64,000 bases of DNA from Doryteuthis pealeii (GCA_023376005.1 CM042147.1:119820668-119884667), one strand, 5' to 3'; positions 44,139 through 53,465 are shown, counted from the stretch's first letter. The notes: generated by a model from the sequence alone, not told the origin. A program made the numbers and translations.

Positions 44139-44177
44139 TTCTCCTGACGATGACCTAAGGTCGAAACTAGTTGAGAA
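44139..44177 (+). ncRNA. Type I hammerhead ribozyme candidate
   Basis: Stem I TTCTC (44,139-44,143) pairs with GAGAA (44,173-44,177). The core is CTGACGA (44,144-44,150), stem II GACC-TAA-GGTC (44,152-44,162) and GAAA (44,163-44,166). Stem III is the tiny ACTAGT (44,166-44,171), and cleavage is predicted after T44,172. Position 7 of CUGANGA may be any base, so C is allowed. The very short stem III matches the metazoan Penelope/retrozyme type, which works best as a dimer. Confidence 0.68.
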
Positions 44178-44229
44178 TAAACAACATACAAGAAATATTC
44201 CTGCTTGTCTTATTACTTTTTTTTCATAC

Positions 44230-44290
<61 letters not shown>
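44230..44290. repeat. (TA)n-(GT)n microsatellite
   Basis: TA run 44,231-44,255 then GT run. Confidence 0.95.
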
Positions 44291-44299
44291 TTGTGTGTA

Positions 44300-44586
44300 A
44301 AGGGAATGACTTACCGTTAAAAATATTGGGTTAGACTCGATATTTGGTTGGTGTAAGTATCACTCGGATAAGTCAGCGTTAAAACAAATATAAAGTGCTC
44401 AATACGTTAGTAGAGCAGATTTAGTATTATAATGTGTACAGAAATAACCTACTCGAGTTTCACCATAAGGATCTTCAGGGTTAAATCCACTGAATTAATC
44501 AAGATATTGATTAATTACAGTTAACTATGGACTCCCGCTGTTAACTGTAATTAATCAATAGGTTATTTCTGTACGCACTATAATAC

Positions 44587-44600
<14 letters not shown>
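44300..44600. mobile_element. Hammerhead-bearing element with partial inverted end
   Basis: It contains the ribozyme at 44,445-44,483. The inverted pair TTGATTAATTACAGTTAACT (44,507-44,526) and GTTAACTGTAATTAATCAAT (44,540-44,559) is followed by AGGTTATTTCTGTAC, the complement of GTACAGAAATAACCT (44,436). The element therefore partly folds back on itself. (CA)n follows. Confidence 0.55.
44445..44483 (-). ncRNA. Hammerhead ribozyme candidate
   Basis: Minus strand: stem I TAACC with GGTTA (five pairs), core CTGAAGA (44,478-44,472), a weak stem II (CC/GG with loop TTAT and a T-T closing pair), GAAA (44,461-44,458), and stem III from the self-complementary ACTCGAGT. Predicted cleavage after the A at 44,450. 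The short stem II makes this weaker than the 54-kb examples. Confidence 0.52.
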
Positions 44601-44639
<39 letters not shown>

Positions 44640-44640
44640 T
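44588..44640. repeat. (CA)n-(TA)n microsatellite
   Basis: CA 44,590-44,621 then TA. Confidence 0.95.
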
Positions 44641-44934
44641 AATACCTAAATGACAGTTTTTGTTTGTCTGTATATAACCGGCTATAACATAATGAAACTT
44701 TACACGCATGTTAGTCTAATATTCAGAAACAGTACTGGCTAATTGGATTTCAATAAGAATTAATGATGGAAAACCTGGAGGGGAGCTATGAACGAGGAAA
44801 GAGAAGGCGTTTCAGTGAGAAAGGAGGAAGTGGATTTGTAGTAAAGGTGATATCAAGTAATAAAATTAATTTTTTTAAATACTCTTACGATTTAAAATAA
44901 AATAATCAAACAGTTTCGTGAAAAAAGAATTAGT

Positions 44935-45045
44935 ATAATAATGTATACAGAAATAACCTACTCGAGATTCACCATAAGGATCTTCAGGGTTAAATCCACT
45001 GAATTAATGAAGATATTGATTAATTACAGTTAATTATGTCTTTCT
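44935..45045 (-). ncRNA. Second copy of the 44.45-kb ribozyme element, core mutated
   Basis: Same flanks (TACAGAAATAACCTACTCGA and GGATCTTCAGGGTTAAATCC), but GAAA is changed to GAAT at 44,969-44,972. This removes the base that closes stem III, so it should be inactive. Confidence 0.5.
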
Positions 45046-45065
45046 TTAAGAATTATAAAAAAAAT

Positions 45066-45284
45066 TGGACCATATGACCTTTAGGCACCCCTTTTGCTTT
45101 GCTGATTCATAAGTACATTTTTTTCATTTACACCGTCAACATCCGGTTGTTTGTTAACAGACGATTTTTAGAGTTTTTTAAAATTATAAAACTAACCCCT
45201 AACCCTAACCACTAAACCTAACCCTAACCCCTAACTCTAACCCCTAACAAAGCAAAATGGGTGCCTAAAGGTCATATGGTCCAA
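45066..45284. mobile_element. Inverted-repeat element carrying telomere-like repeats
   Basis: The ends TTGGACCATATGACCTTTAG and its complement frame the element; the terminal inverted repeats run about 40 bp. The interior has TTTACACCGTCAACATCCGG and, at 45,191-45,247, irregular CCCTAA units (the TTAGGG telomere motif on the other strand). A second member is at 58,104-58,332. Confidence 0.72.
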
Positions 45285-45311
45285 AAATTTACAACTATCA
45301 GCGTAAAATCT

Positions 45312-45605
45312 TGATCTAGGTCGGCGATTTAATTCCCAACAAGATAATGATCCCAAAAATACGTCTAAATCAGTAACTGCATGGCTTCAGGAAACAAACA
45401 AAAGCAAAACGGATACAATTCCATCAAGATCTTCAAAGAGTTCTGGCTTGAATCCTATTAAAAATCTCTGGCAAGAATTGTAAGTTCGAATAAATCGTCG
45501 GTTACCAAAAAAAAAAAAAAAACCTTCAGGAATTAGAACGAGTATCCCAGAAAAGACTAATTCAAATCTCCTTGAAAACTTTAGAAAACTGTTGTATCCT
45601 TGAGG
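45312..45605 (+). pseudogene. Tc1/mariner transposase C-terminal relic
   Basis: The plus strand reads QQDNDPKNTSKSVTAWLQE, then SSGLNPIKNLWQEL, a TAA stop, then VRINRRLPK. This matches the Tc1-family QQDNDPKHT and DLNPIENLW motifs. The Asp in QQDND is kept, but the catalytic Glu of NPIENLW is Lys and the preceding Asp is Gly. With the stop and an A-run frameshift it is dead. Confidence 0.8.
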
Positions 45606-46005
45606 TGGAAAAAGATACACAGAGAACACAGGGTACGTGAATATGTATTTTATTCAGCACTTTTAACATAGAACAAAGAAGTAGTACAATCACAAGATAG
45701 AAACCTACAAAATGAGGAGGGTCAAATGGTATCCTTGAGATGGAAAAAGATACACAGAGAACACAGGGTACGTGAATATGTATTTTATTCAGCACTTTTA
45801 ACATAGAACAAAGAAGTAGTACAATCACAAGATAGAAACCTACAAAATGAGGAGGGTCAAATGGTATCCTTGAGATGGAAAAAGATACACAGAGAACACA
45901 GGGTACGTGAATATGTATTTTATTCAGCACTTTTAACATAGAACAAGAAGTAGTACAATCACAAGACAAAACGTACAAAATGAGGAGGTTCAAATTTATT
46001 GAGTT
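45595..46005. repeat. Tandem array, three copies of a 135-bp unit
   Basis: Units start near 45,595, 45,731 and 45,867, with GTATCCTTGAGATGGAAAAA, CAGAGAACACAGGGTACG and ACATAGAACAAAGAAGTAGT. The repeat is almost exact. The 135-136 bp length keeps the minus-strand frame open (45,562-45,993), giving SMLKVLNKIHIHVPCVLC-type repeats. I see no evidence that this is a protein. It starts where the Tc1 relic ends. Confidence 0.92.
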
Positions 46006-46009
46006 GACG

Positions 46010-46550
46010 CAGTAATTTCGTCCGAATATTTTTCCCGACCTCTGTCACTGCTGCGTCGACTCTTATATGGCTCTGGGTCAGTCCATCTTGTATGGGTGTT
46101 AACTCCTCTACAACAAAAACGATTGCAGCAAGTTATAAAGATGAAATACCATGCAATTAACTGTAAATATTGTCAAAAATGTTCAATCTTTTCAAAAATC
46201 TTTCGTACTGTACAAATAATTTTGTCTTTTCCTTTTATGTTTACTTTTCTTTTGATATTTAGTAAATTTAATCCTTCTCAAAATTGAGTTTTATATTCCT
46301 TCTTTTCTTTCTTTCTTTCTTTCTTCCCACTTCCTCTCCTCTCTCTTCCACTCTCTCTTTTATGTATCTGTATCCATATGTATCAATATTTACACGATAA
46401 TCGATAATTACATATTTCAATACAGAACTTAACTAGTCAAACATTCATTCTCCTGTGTAATAAAATCAAAAGACAACAAGAAAAAGAATTGTTAAAAAGA
46501 AACTTGTCTGCGGTTTTTGTTGGCGTTTTTTGTTTCTTTCTTTTCTTTTT
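46010..46550. other. No recognised gene; LTR-like direct repeat copy 1
   Basis: 46,440-46,518 (AAAAGACAACAAGAAAAAGA, TTGTTAAAAAGAAACTTGTC, TGCGGTTTTT) is repeated directly at 48,415-48,497. (TTTC)n lies at 46,305-46,325. Confidence 0.45.
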
Positions 46551-46554
46551 TGTT

Positions 46555-46905
46555 TTACGGCATATCAACCTCAGTGGGTCATTTAATGCCGATAATGTTT
46601 TGAAATAAATCAATTCTTAATGGATAATACAATTTTTTTTATAAATACATTTTTCTATTTAACCCATAAATGGGACCCTAACAGGTACTACCACTCCGGG
46701 TCAGAGTGGACCAGGGAGCAATGGTGATGAATGGGGTGCTCCACATTCCCCAAACCTCCAAAACTGGAACCTCACCATCAGATAGAGTTTAACGTCATTC
46801 CCAGGACATGTAGACCCGCAGCCACCGCCTTCTAGCACCCATATGATAAAAAGGGGCTGGGGCTTGCCATAAGGGGCATTTTTTGTCCTGGACATGACAT
46901 TAAAC
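46555..46905 (+). repeat. Dispersed family, long copy
   Basis: ACGGCATATCAACCTCAGTG, then AACCCATAAATGGGACCCTA, ACCACTCCGGGTCAGAGTGG, GAACTGGAACCTCACCATC and ACGTCATTCCCAGGACATG. The inverse copy at 61,433-61,745 has the same order, so these pieces form one element of about 350 bp. Class unknown. Confidence 0.62.
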
Positions 46906-46919
46906 TTGTCCAATCAAAT

Positions 46920-47690
46920 ACTAATTCACTAATTTGTATTACATTGTATTGTATTGTATTTTTCGAATTAACACAAAAAATGAATTAAAAAAAGGAAAAA
47001 GGGGACAATACTAATTTTGGCGGTAATGTTGGCAGTAATGATTAGGTTAAGAGTTAGATTAGGAATAGCAAAATAATAACAATAATTAATATTTCTTTTA
47101 ACAAAATAGGATTAGTAAAATTTAGGATTAGAAGTAATACAAAAAATATTATTACTATAAACTTTAATATTTCTTAATGAAATGATTGTAACTTTATATT
47201 CCTGAATGAAATGATTTAATATTTCTGAATGGAATTACCCACCTTATATAAAAAAAGGGGGTATGTTGGCGTTTTTGTATATAAGATGTGTGCCAGATGT
47301 CCACTTCTACTTATAGACTCGCCGATAACCATGTGACCAACCTATTGGCCAATCACTGGCAGTACTCTGCTGCTGATATTGTTATTTATACCGGCTGTTC
47401 TGGTCATACCTACGCATATTGCTTTGAACCTTCGTGGACGACGGAACATAGGATTATATCACTGGACCTTTTGACACTACGTAGGATTCCATAACTCAGG
47501 ACTTATTCACTTACCAAAGGATTCTATAGCTCAGGACTTACTTTAAGTCCTTTACAACTGGCCAAGGATAGCGGTCAGAAACTTAACAGTTTTTAACGAA
47601 ACAAGTATAACAGAATAGCCTCTTCTTAAATATAGCTCATATACGTATTATTTGGATTATTCGGACTATTTTCTTCATCTACGTTGTTAT
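46920..47690. other. Possible LTR-like segment, otherwise unassigned
   Basis: TGTTGGCGTTTTTGTATATA (47,265) has a TATA-like core. The end GTTTTTAACGAAACAAGTAT with TTAAATATAGCTCATATACG (47,590-47,645) recurs at 48,485-48,545. Small tandem pieces around TAGGATTAG and TTTAATATTTC occur at 47,090-47,230. Confidence 0.35.
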
Positions 47691-47735
47691 CTGTACAACG
47701 TTTCGGCCGATGTGCCTTCTTCAGATATTTCTTGT
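47690..47735 (-). ncRNA. Hammerhead-like motif, stem I unclear
   Basis: Minus strand: core CTGAAGA (47,724-47,718), stem II GGC-ACATCG-GCC, GAAA (47,704-47,701), then CGTTGTAC. TATCTG and CAGATA could pair, but that would use the core CTG. Either stem I decayed or this is a relative with a different fold. Confidence 0.4.
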
Positions 47736-47830
47736 CGAACTCGGGAACCTTCTTTTCGAACGCGGGGACCTTCTTTTCGAACTCGGGGACCTTTTTTTCG
47801 TAATCGGGTACCCTCTTGTCGTAATATGGA
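47735..47830. repeat. Short tandem repeat of TTCTTTTCGAACTCGGGGACC
   Basis: Five diverged units of about 21 bases starting near 47,740 (GGGAACC, GGGGACC and GGGTACC variants). The minus-strand frame KKVPEFEKKVPAFEKKVPEF is a translation of it. Confidence 0.85.
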
Positions 47831-47989
47831 GTCATCACAGAACTTTGAACCCAACCCTTTATTCAGTTCACGGGTGTATCCTGTTCTCATTCCACTAACC
47901 ATAGATGGGGTACAGGTGTTAAGCTGTGTTAATTATTATTCTATGTTACTGCTTCTCCTGACCAGGATTGGACCTGCAGTCTAGAGAGA

Positions 47990-48268
47990 TATTTACCTCA
48001 TACCCCACTTGTATGGGTTGGACACAAGGTCTCGTTTTTACGTGTGACCACCAACAAGCCGAGACTCATGGGTGGCAGGTGGAAAAAATTGCGTCGATCC
48101 CGTTGGAATTCCCCCTCAAGGGGGCGCCTCAGGCGCTGAGCAATAGACCTAGCCCTGTCCCTTTAAATCAAGGGGGCAGGTATTGCCTGGGGGGTAGCCC
48201 CCTGGGATCGACGCTATTAATTTAACCTCTGGCAGGTCCAGAGGCCGAAGCTCACTGGATCCCCGGTC
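47990..48268 (-). mobile_element. tRNA-derived SINE, family 3
   Basis: Minus strand head ATCCAGTGAGCTTCGGCC, box B GCGTCGATCCCAGGGGG, then GCGCCTGAGGCGCCCC and CCATGAGTCTCGGC, as at 39,340. Confidence 0.75.
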
Positions 48269-48274
48269 GTGACC

Positions 48275-48990
48275 GGAAACCAGAGAGATGATCTGTCACT
48301 TAGAGCTGTTTTAACTTAACTCCTTTATCCACTAGGCTATGTGTCCAAAATTCCGAGAAATAGTTCATATACGCTTGTGTATATGCCTGTATAATGTTCA
48401 TTAACTTGCCAAGCATTCATATTCCTGCATATTGAATTCAAAAGACAACAAAAAAGAATTGTTAAAAAGAGACTTGTCTGCGGTTTTTAACGAAACATGT
48501 ATAAGAGAATAGCCACTCCTTAAATATAGTTCATATACGCTTGTGTACATGCCTGCATAATGTTCTTTGTGTTCTTTGCTGGTTAACAAGAGTAGCCAAT
48601 GCCAGTGATGATTATCAGAACGTTCCGGAAATGGTAACCAGATATTACAATATGAGGTCAAGTGACGAGAGAGTCAAGAAAGCACTGCACGGATGAAAAT
48701 AAGTAGAAATGTTTTCAGTGCGTGTAAGGTCTGCTGGCGACATTGCTACCGATTCGAGGAATATGCTAATAATGCTTTACGACGAAAAGAAAAAAAAAAA
48801 AGAAATGAAATTCTTAAAACAGAAACAATGATAGGAATATCAATATGTCCGCACGAACATAGAGGCGGATATAGCATCGCCCGTAAATAAATGCCCCTCT
48901 ATAAAATCACAATTAAAAAAAAAAAAAGAATAAAAGCACCTAAAAATCTTTTGATAAAATTTCAATTTTATATTCTAGCTGAAATATACC
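48275..48990. other. LTR-like direct repeat copy 2 and unassigned sequence
   Basis: 48,415-48,497 repeats 46,440-46,518. TTAAATATAGTTCATATACGC occurs twice nearby (48,355 and 48,520). No gene-like frame. Confidence 0.4.
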
Positions 48991-49002
48991 ACAATTTATT
49001 AG

Positions 49003-49039
<37 letters not shown>
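49003..49039. repeat. (CAT)n microsatellite
   Basis: TCATCATCATC run of about twelve units, inside a diverged duplication (TAAAAGTACCTAACAATCTTTT near 49,070 repeats 48,930). Confidence 0.95.
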
Positions 49040-49239
49040 AAATAAATAAATGTACAATTTCTTTAAAAAGATAAAAGTACCTAACAATCTTTTGGTAAAA
49101 AGTTAAATTTTCTTCTATCTCAAATATACCACGAATTTATTAGTCCTCCTCCTCCTTCTCCTCCTCCTCCTCGGTTTCATATATCGAACAAATAAACACA
49201 CTCTTTTATACAGCATTAATCTTCTTTCTTCCCTCTCCC

Positions 49240-49372
49240 TCAATAAAGTTGAAACAGCTGTACGGTGTTCCACGTGGCGCACGTTATTCGCCGGGTTTGC
49301 TTGTCATGATTATTTTCAATAATTATTGAATTTTATACAATATACGCATTGTAATTGCCTTCAAAGAATATG

Positions 49373-49405
<33 letters not shown>
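49240..49405 (+). mobile_element. 5'-truncated hammerhead element (family B)
   Basis: CAATAAAGTTGAAACAGCTG with TACGGTGTTCC keeps the 3' half of stem II, GAAA and stem III (ACAGCTGT), and ends CGCATTGTAATTGCCTTC then (TA)n. The CTGATGA half is absent. Confidence 0.5.
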
Positions 49406-49409
<4 letters not shown>

Positions 49410-49440
49410 AGAGTTTCATAATTTGCTTGAAGCATTGTGT

Positions 49441-50522
49441 ATGTATTGGTTAGGAGGTTGATTTAGAAGGCCATCACAATGCAGTTTGGAATAAATAAAA
49501 AATAATAATACGGTAACAATGGTGGTGTGTGTTGACCTGTATTTTTAAAATTATTTCTTGAATTTTCGAGGTAATACCTCTTTATCAAAAGAATTGAACT
49601 GAAGCAGTACAGCTATGGCATTTCTTCCTAAATGAATTTTTTTTTTTTTTTGAAAATGACGTTATTTTTGAAATAACTGTATTCCCGTGTGAGCGTGAAT
49701 GCGTTTATTTTTATTTTTATTTTTTTTTGTACGTGTGCGTATGTTGTAATGCGCGTGACATTGAAAATGCGTGTTGGCTGTGACGTTAAGACTGTATCCT
49801 AGCGCGGGATTTTGAACGTGGGTATGTGCGAATGAAAAAGTGTATTTGTGTTTTGTGACGTTTCCTGTTGGATTTTACATCAATTTAATCATTTAATATT
49901 ATTAATATTATTATTATTATTAATATTATCATATTTATTTGCTTATTTACTTATTTATATCTAATTCAATTTATCTTTTTATATTTTATAAAATATAAAA
50001 AGATAAATTGAATTAGATATAAATAAGTAAATAAGCAAATAAATATGATAATATTAATAATAATAATAATATTAATAATATTAAATGATTAAATTGATGT
50101 AAAATCCAACAGGAAACGTCACAAAACACAAATACACTTTTTCATTCGCACATACCCACGTACAAAATCCCGCGCTAGGATACAGTCTTAACGTCACAGC
50201 CAACACGCATTTTCAATGTCACGCGCATTACAACATACGCACACGTACAAAAAAAATAAAAATAAAAATAAACGCATTCACGCTCACACGGGAATACAGT
50301 TATTTCAAAAAATAACGTCATTTTCAAAAAAAAAATTCATTTAGGAAGAAATGCCATAGCTGTACTGCTTCAGTTCAATTCTTTTGATAAAGAGGTATTA
50401 CCTCGAAAATTCAAGAAATAATTTAAAAAATACAGGTCAACACACACCACCATTGTTACCGTATTATTATTTTTTATTTATTCCAAACTGCATTGTGATG
50501 GCCTTCTAAATCAACCTCCTAA

Positions 50523-50530
<8 letters not shown>
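49441..50530. repeat. Spacerless 1.1-kb palindrome
   Basis: The arms 49,441-49,988 and 49,989-50,530 are reverse complements meeting at TATTTTA/TAAAATA with no loop. Differences are a few bases and homopolymer lengths. (TA)n bounds both sides. Each arm holds a degenerate hammerhead-like motif (TTGATAA, GAGGT-ATT-ACCTC, GAAA at 50,384-50,408 plus; mirrored on the minus strand near 49,570-49,595). Such a structure would form a hairpin of more than 500 bp. Confidence 0.93.
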
Positions 50531-50576
<46 letters not shown>

Positions 50577-50627
50577 GAACAACAATTAAAGATATGATAA
50601 GTAAAAACATATTTTGAGAGGGCAATA

Positions 50628-50679
<52 letters not shown>

Positions 50680-50690
50680 CAAAAGTTGTT
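50530..50690. repeat. (TA)n runs
   Basis: TA 50,526-50,572 and 50,626-50,680. Confidence 0.95.
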
Positions 50691-50754
50691 AATTCGACTA
50701 TTTCATTTCTTACAATGAACAAATAAACATTCTCTTACATACAATATTCTCTTC

Positions 50755-50755
50755 T

Positions 50756-50812
<57 letters not shown>
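50755..50812. repeat. (CT)n microsatellite
   Basis: CT run of about 28 units. Confidence 0.96.
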
Positions 50813-50816
<4 letters not shown>

Positions 50817-50840
50817 TTTCTATACCTATATATGTTAATA

Positions 50841-51132
50841 TTGAGGCGGATGGACTAATGGTTAGAGTCGTGGAAAATGGACTCGTCGACCCGAGTTCAA
50901 TTCCTGGACGAAGCTGTTTGCATTTCACTTAGCGCTAATACCCTTGGGAAAGGTATGAATCCAATTCTCTCTCCACCTATGGGCAAATAGCAGGACAGAC
51001 TGGGCTCTTTAACCATGGCTAGGTAACCAGTCTAGGAGAAGGAAAACTTTGAATTCAAACCTGTTAAAACTTCGCTTAAGAAATTGACCTTGTATCGCAT
51101 CCTGCTCGCGCGGAGGGATTGGTAAATATATA
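50841..51132 (+). mobile_element. tRNA-derived SINE, family 1, near-complete
   Basis: GAGGCGGATGGACTAATGG with TTAGAGTCG (box A), CCGAGTTCAATTCCTGG (box B), GCGCTAATACCCTTGGG, tail GATTGGTAAATATATATG. Confidence 0.87.
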
Positions 51133-51137
51133 TATGT

Positions 51138-51348
51138 TAATATTGCATTTCACTTAGTGCTAATAACTTTAGAAAAGGTATGCCTCCAACTTCTTCCAGC
51201 TATCTGTAAATAGTAGGGTAGACTGGGCTCTGTAACCTTTGTGTGGCAACCAGTCTAGCTGAAAGAAAAATCTGAATTTAAACATGTTAAAACTGCACTT
51301 AAAAAATGACCTTGTGTCGCATCCTGATCGAGATTTTGGGTAAATATG
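51138..51348 (+). mobile_element. tRNA-derived SINE, family 1, 5'-truncated tandem copy
   Basis: It starts in the body (GCATTTCACTTAGTGCTAAT) right after the previous tail and ends GGGTAAATATGTATATG, so two tails lie head to tail. Confidence 0.75.
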
Positions 51349-51459
51349 TATATGTTATGGTCGATAATGAGGTATCTCATTATAGGACCTAACTCCTCAA
51401 GCATTAATTTTTCCGGCAGGTTTAAAATGTGTTTCGTAGAATGAACTCTCTCTCCCTCT

Positions 51460-51710
51460 CTCTTTCTCTCTCTCTCTCTCTCTATCTATACATTGGATGC
51501 ACATCATCACTGAACAAAAGAATCTCACTACACAAAAGCAACATTAGATTAGCTAACAATAGAAACCTATACGTATCGAAACATATCCACGAATGTAGTC
51601 AGGGACAATTTAGAGTGATACCAATATATCAAACTGATGACTATACTCTACTCCTAATTAAAGAAAAACATTTCATAGATAAATACAAACCCGAATTAAA
51701 TCGAATTTAA
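51460..51710 (+). pseudogene. Penelope-like GIY-YIG endonuclease C-terminal fragment
   Basis: From 51,489 the frame reads YIGCTSSLNKRISLHKSNIR, then RNLYVSKHIHECSQGQFRVI, PIYQTDDYTLLLIKEKHFID and KYKPELNRI, then stop. This fits the second half of GIY-YIG nucleases of Penelope-like elements: YIG, an Arg in the LNKRISLHK helix, the Glu in IKEKHF and the final Asn. The GIY strand and everything upstream is replaced by a (CT)n run, so the element is 5'-truncated. No Penelope reverse transcriptase is visible in the window. Confidence 0.78.
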
Positions 51711-51714
51711 CCAC

Positions 51715-51990
51715 ACACACACACAATAACACTACTCCATAAGCAAATATGATCTACTAAATAGAATCCACAACCTATGTGTATGTGTAAAACACATATG
51801 TAGGAACACAAATAAGCACCCAAAACACACAAACTGAACCTAACCAAGCAAATACATATACACAACAATAAAAACAACTTCACTACACAAACATGTAAAC
51901 CACAAAACAAAATATACAAATTATATAATATTAAATATAGAACAGACCAAGATACATACATACACACATACATATATTACATACATGGGA
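51715..51990. other. CA-rich stretch without recognised feature
   Basis: ACACA-rich plus strand downstream of the GIY-YIG stop; it may be the Penelope 3' region. Confidence 0.35.
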
Positions 51991-51994
51991 ACTG

Positions 51995-52222
51995 ACTGGG
52001 GTAGATAGATAGATAGATAAAAATGAAAAGAATAAGATAGATAGATATGTACAGAATAAGATAGATAGATAGATATACAGATAGACAAATATGAAAAAAC
52101 AGAGATAGATAGATATAAACACATTGAAATAGATAGATAGATTCATAGATCCATATATAGATAGATATGAACAAACACAGAGGGATATATAGTTAAATAG
52201 ATTGATAAATATGAACAGACTG

Positions 52223-52257
<35 letters not shown>

Positions 52258-52290
52258 CATAAACACACTGAAATAGATAGACAGATAGAT
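51995..52290. repeat. (GATA)n-rich array, part 1
   Basis: GATAGATAGATA blocks separated by 10-25 base linkers such as TATGAACAGACTGA. The minus-strand YLSIYLSVFISIYL-type frames are translations of the repeat. Confidence 0.93.
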
Positions 52291-52299
52291 TGCTATATC

Positions 52300-52475
52300 G
52301 TTAAAATTAAAAAAAATAAAATAAAATAAAATAAAAAATAAAAATTAAAAAAAATAAAAATTAAAAAAAAATTAAAAAAATAAAAATAAAAATGTGTATA
52401 TATGTGTGTATACATATATATATATATATATATGTATGTGTGCATGTATATGTATGTATATATATATATAGAGAG
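52300..52475. repeat. A-rich and TATG-rich low complexity
   Basis: AAAATAAAAATT-type runs, then TGTGTATATATG repeats. Confidence 0.9.
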
Positions 52476-52715
52476 AGAGATAGATAGATAGATATCAACT
52501 TACTAAAACAGATAGACAGATAGATAGATAGATATCAATTGAATGAAATAGATATATAGATATGAACAGACTGAAATAGATAGATAGATAGATATAGACT
52601 GAAATAGATAGATAGATGGATATATAAACAGACTGAGATAGATGGATAGATAGATAGTTATAAACAAAGTAAGATAGATAGATAGATAAATAGATAGAAA
52701 GATAGTTATGAATAG
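52476..52715. repeat. (GATA)n-rich array, part 2
   Basis: Same unit and linkers as part 1. Confidence 0.93.
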
Positions 52716-52799
52716 ACTTAAATTTAATTCTTAATTCAAAATTCAACTCTTAAGTATGTATATATATGTACACATACACACACCGAGTACAACCATATA

Positions 52800-52805
52800 C
52801 ATACG

Positions 52806-52862
<57 letters not shown>
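52800..52862. repeat. (CA)n microsatellite
   Basis: CA run of about 28 units. Confidence 0.97.
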
Positions 52863-52864
<2 letters not shown>

Positions 52865-52866
<2 letters not shown>

Positions 52867-53215
52867 TAAACATAGACACATATACGTAGGCACACACATA
52901 CACACACCCAAAAAGTATAAATTTAAGTAGAAAAACATAGAATGTCTTCGGAACAAAGAACAAAAAACAAATTACAAGCACACACACACCTGATATATCA
53001 AATGAACATCTGATGAACTTTATCAAGACAACCCAAATAGTAAAGTTATAAAAAAAGCTATAAAAATTCAGCTAATGACTTTATTGGTAAACCACCCAAA
53101 AACAAAAACACCTGTTTAAAAGACTAATGTTAAAAATGAAATTCCATTCCACCCCCATAAAAAGAGAAAGAGAGGGTGAAATACTCATGTGTATGTATAT
53201 ATATACACATGCATG
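52865..53215. other. No recognised feature
   Basis: A-rich sequence with TATATACACATG pieces; nothing identified. Confidence 0.4.
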
Positions 53216-53234
53216 TAAGAATTCATTTTCATAT

Positions 53235-53300
53235 TATCAACCAAAGCCTGAAGAAGATACCAGAAGATCTGAAACACGTGTTGCACATGTAAAACAAAAA
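53235..53300 (+). ncRNA. Hammerhead-like motif, stem I weak
   Basis: CTGAAGA (53,248-53,254), stem II AGAT-ACCAGAAG-ATCT, GAAA (53,271-53,274), then ACACGTGT as a short stem III. Only GC/GC pairs in stem I, so it is probably decayed. Followed by (TA)n at 53,397. Confidence 0.42.
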
Positions 53301-53393
53301 GAATAAAAAAATTTTTCTGAGAACAAAATACATTTTGCGGACCTTCCTTTTTTTATAAAATATTGAATTTTCTCCCGTTGGAACCAGAACAAC

Positions 53394-53396
<3 letters not shown>

Positions 53397-53464
<68 letters not shown>
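53397..53464. repeat. (TA)n microsatellite
   Basis: TA run of about 33 units. Confidence 0.97.

Positions 53465-53465
<1 letters not shown>

Noticed and set aside
45191..45247. Chromosome end or fusion point marked by telomere repeats
   Set aside because: The run is short and irregular, lies inside an inverted-repeat element, and the same arrangement recurs at 58,223.
45562..45993. Repeat protein encoded by the three in-frame 135-bp units
   Set aside because: The frame is open only because the unit length is divisible by three. It has no start context, domain or homology that I can see, and it adjoins a transposon relic.
47626..47902. Repeat protein with KKVPEFEKKVP motifs
   Set aside because: It is the translation of a 21-bp tandem repeat. 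Since 21 is a multiple of three, several frames on both strands stay open.
51429..51710. Complete GIY-YIG nuclease gene
   Set aside because: The N-terminal residues of the frame are (CT)n translation and the GIY strand is missing. Only the second half of the domain is real.
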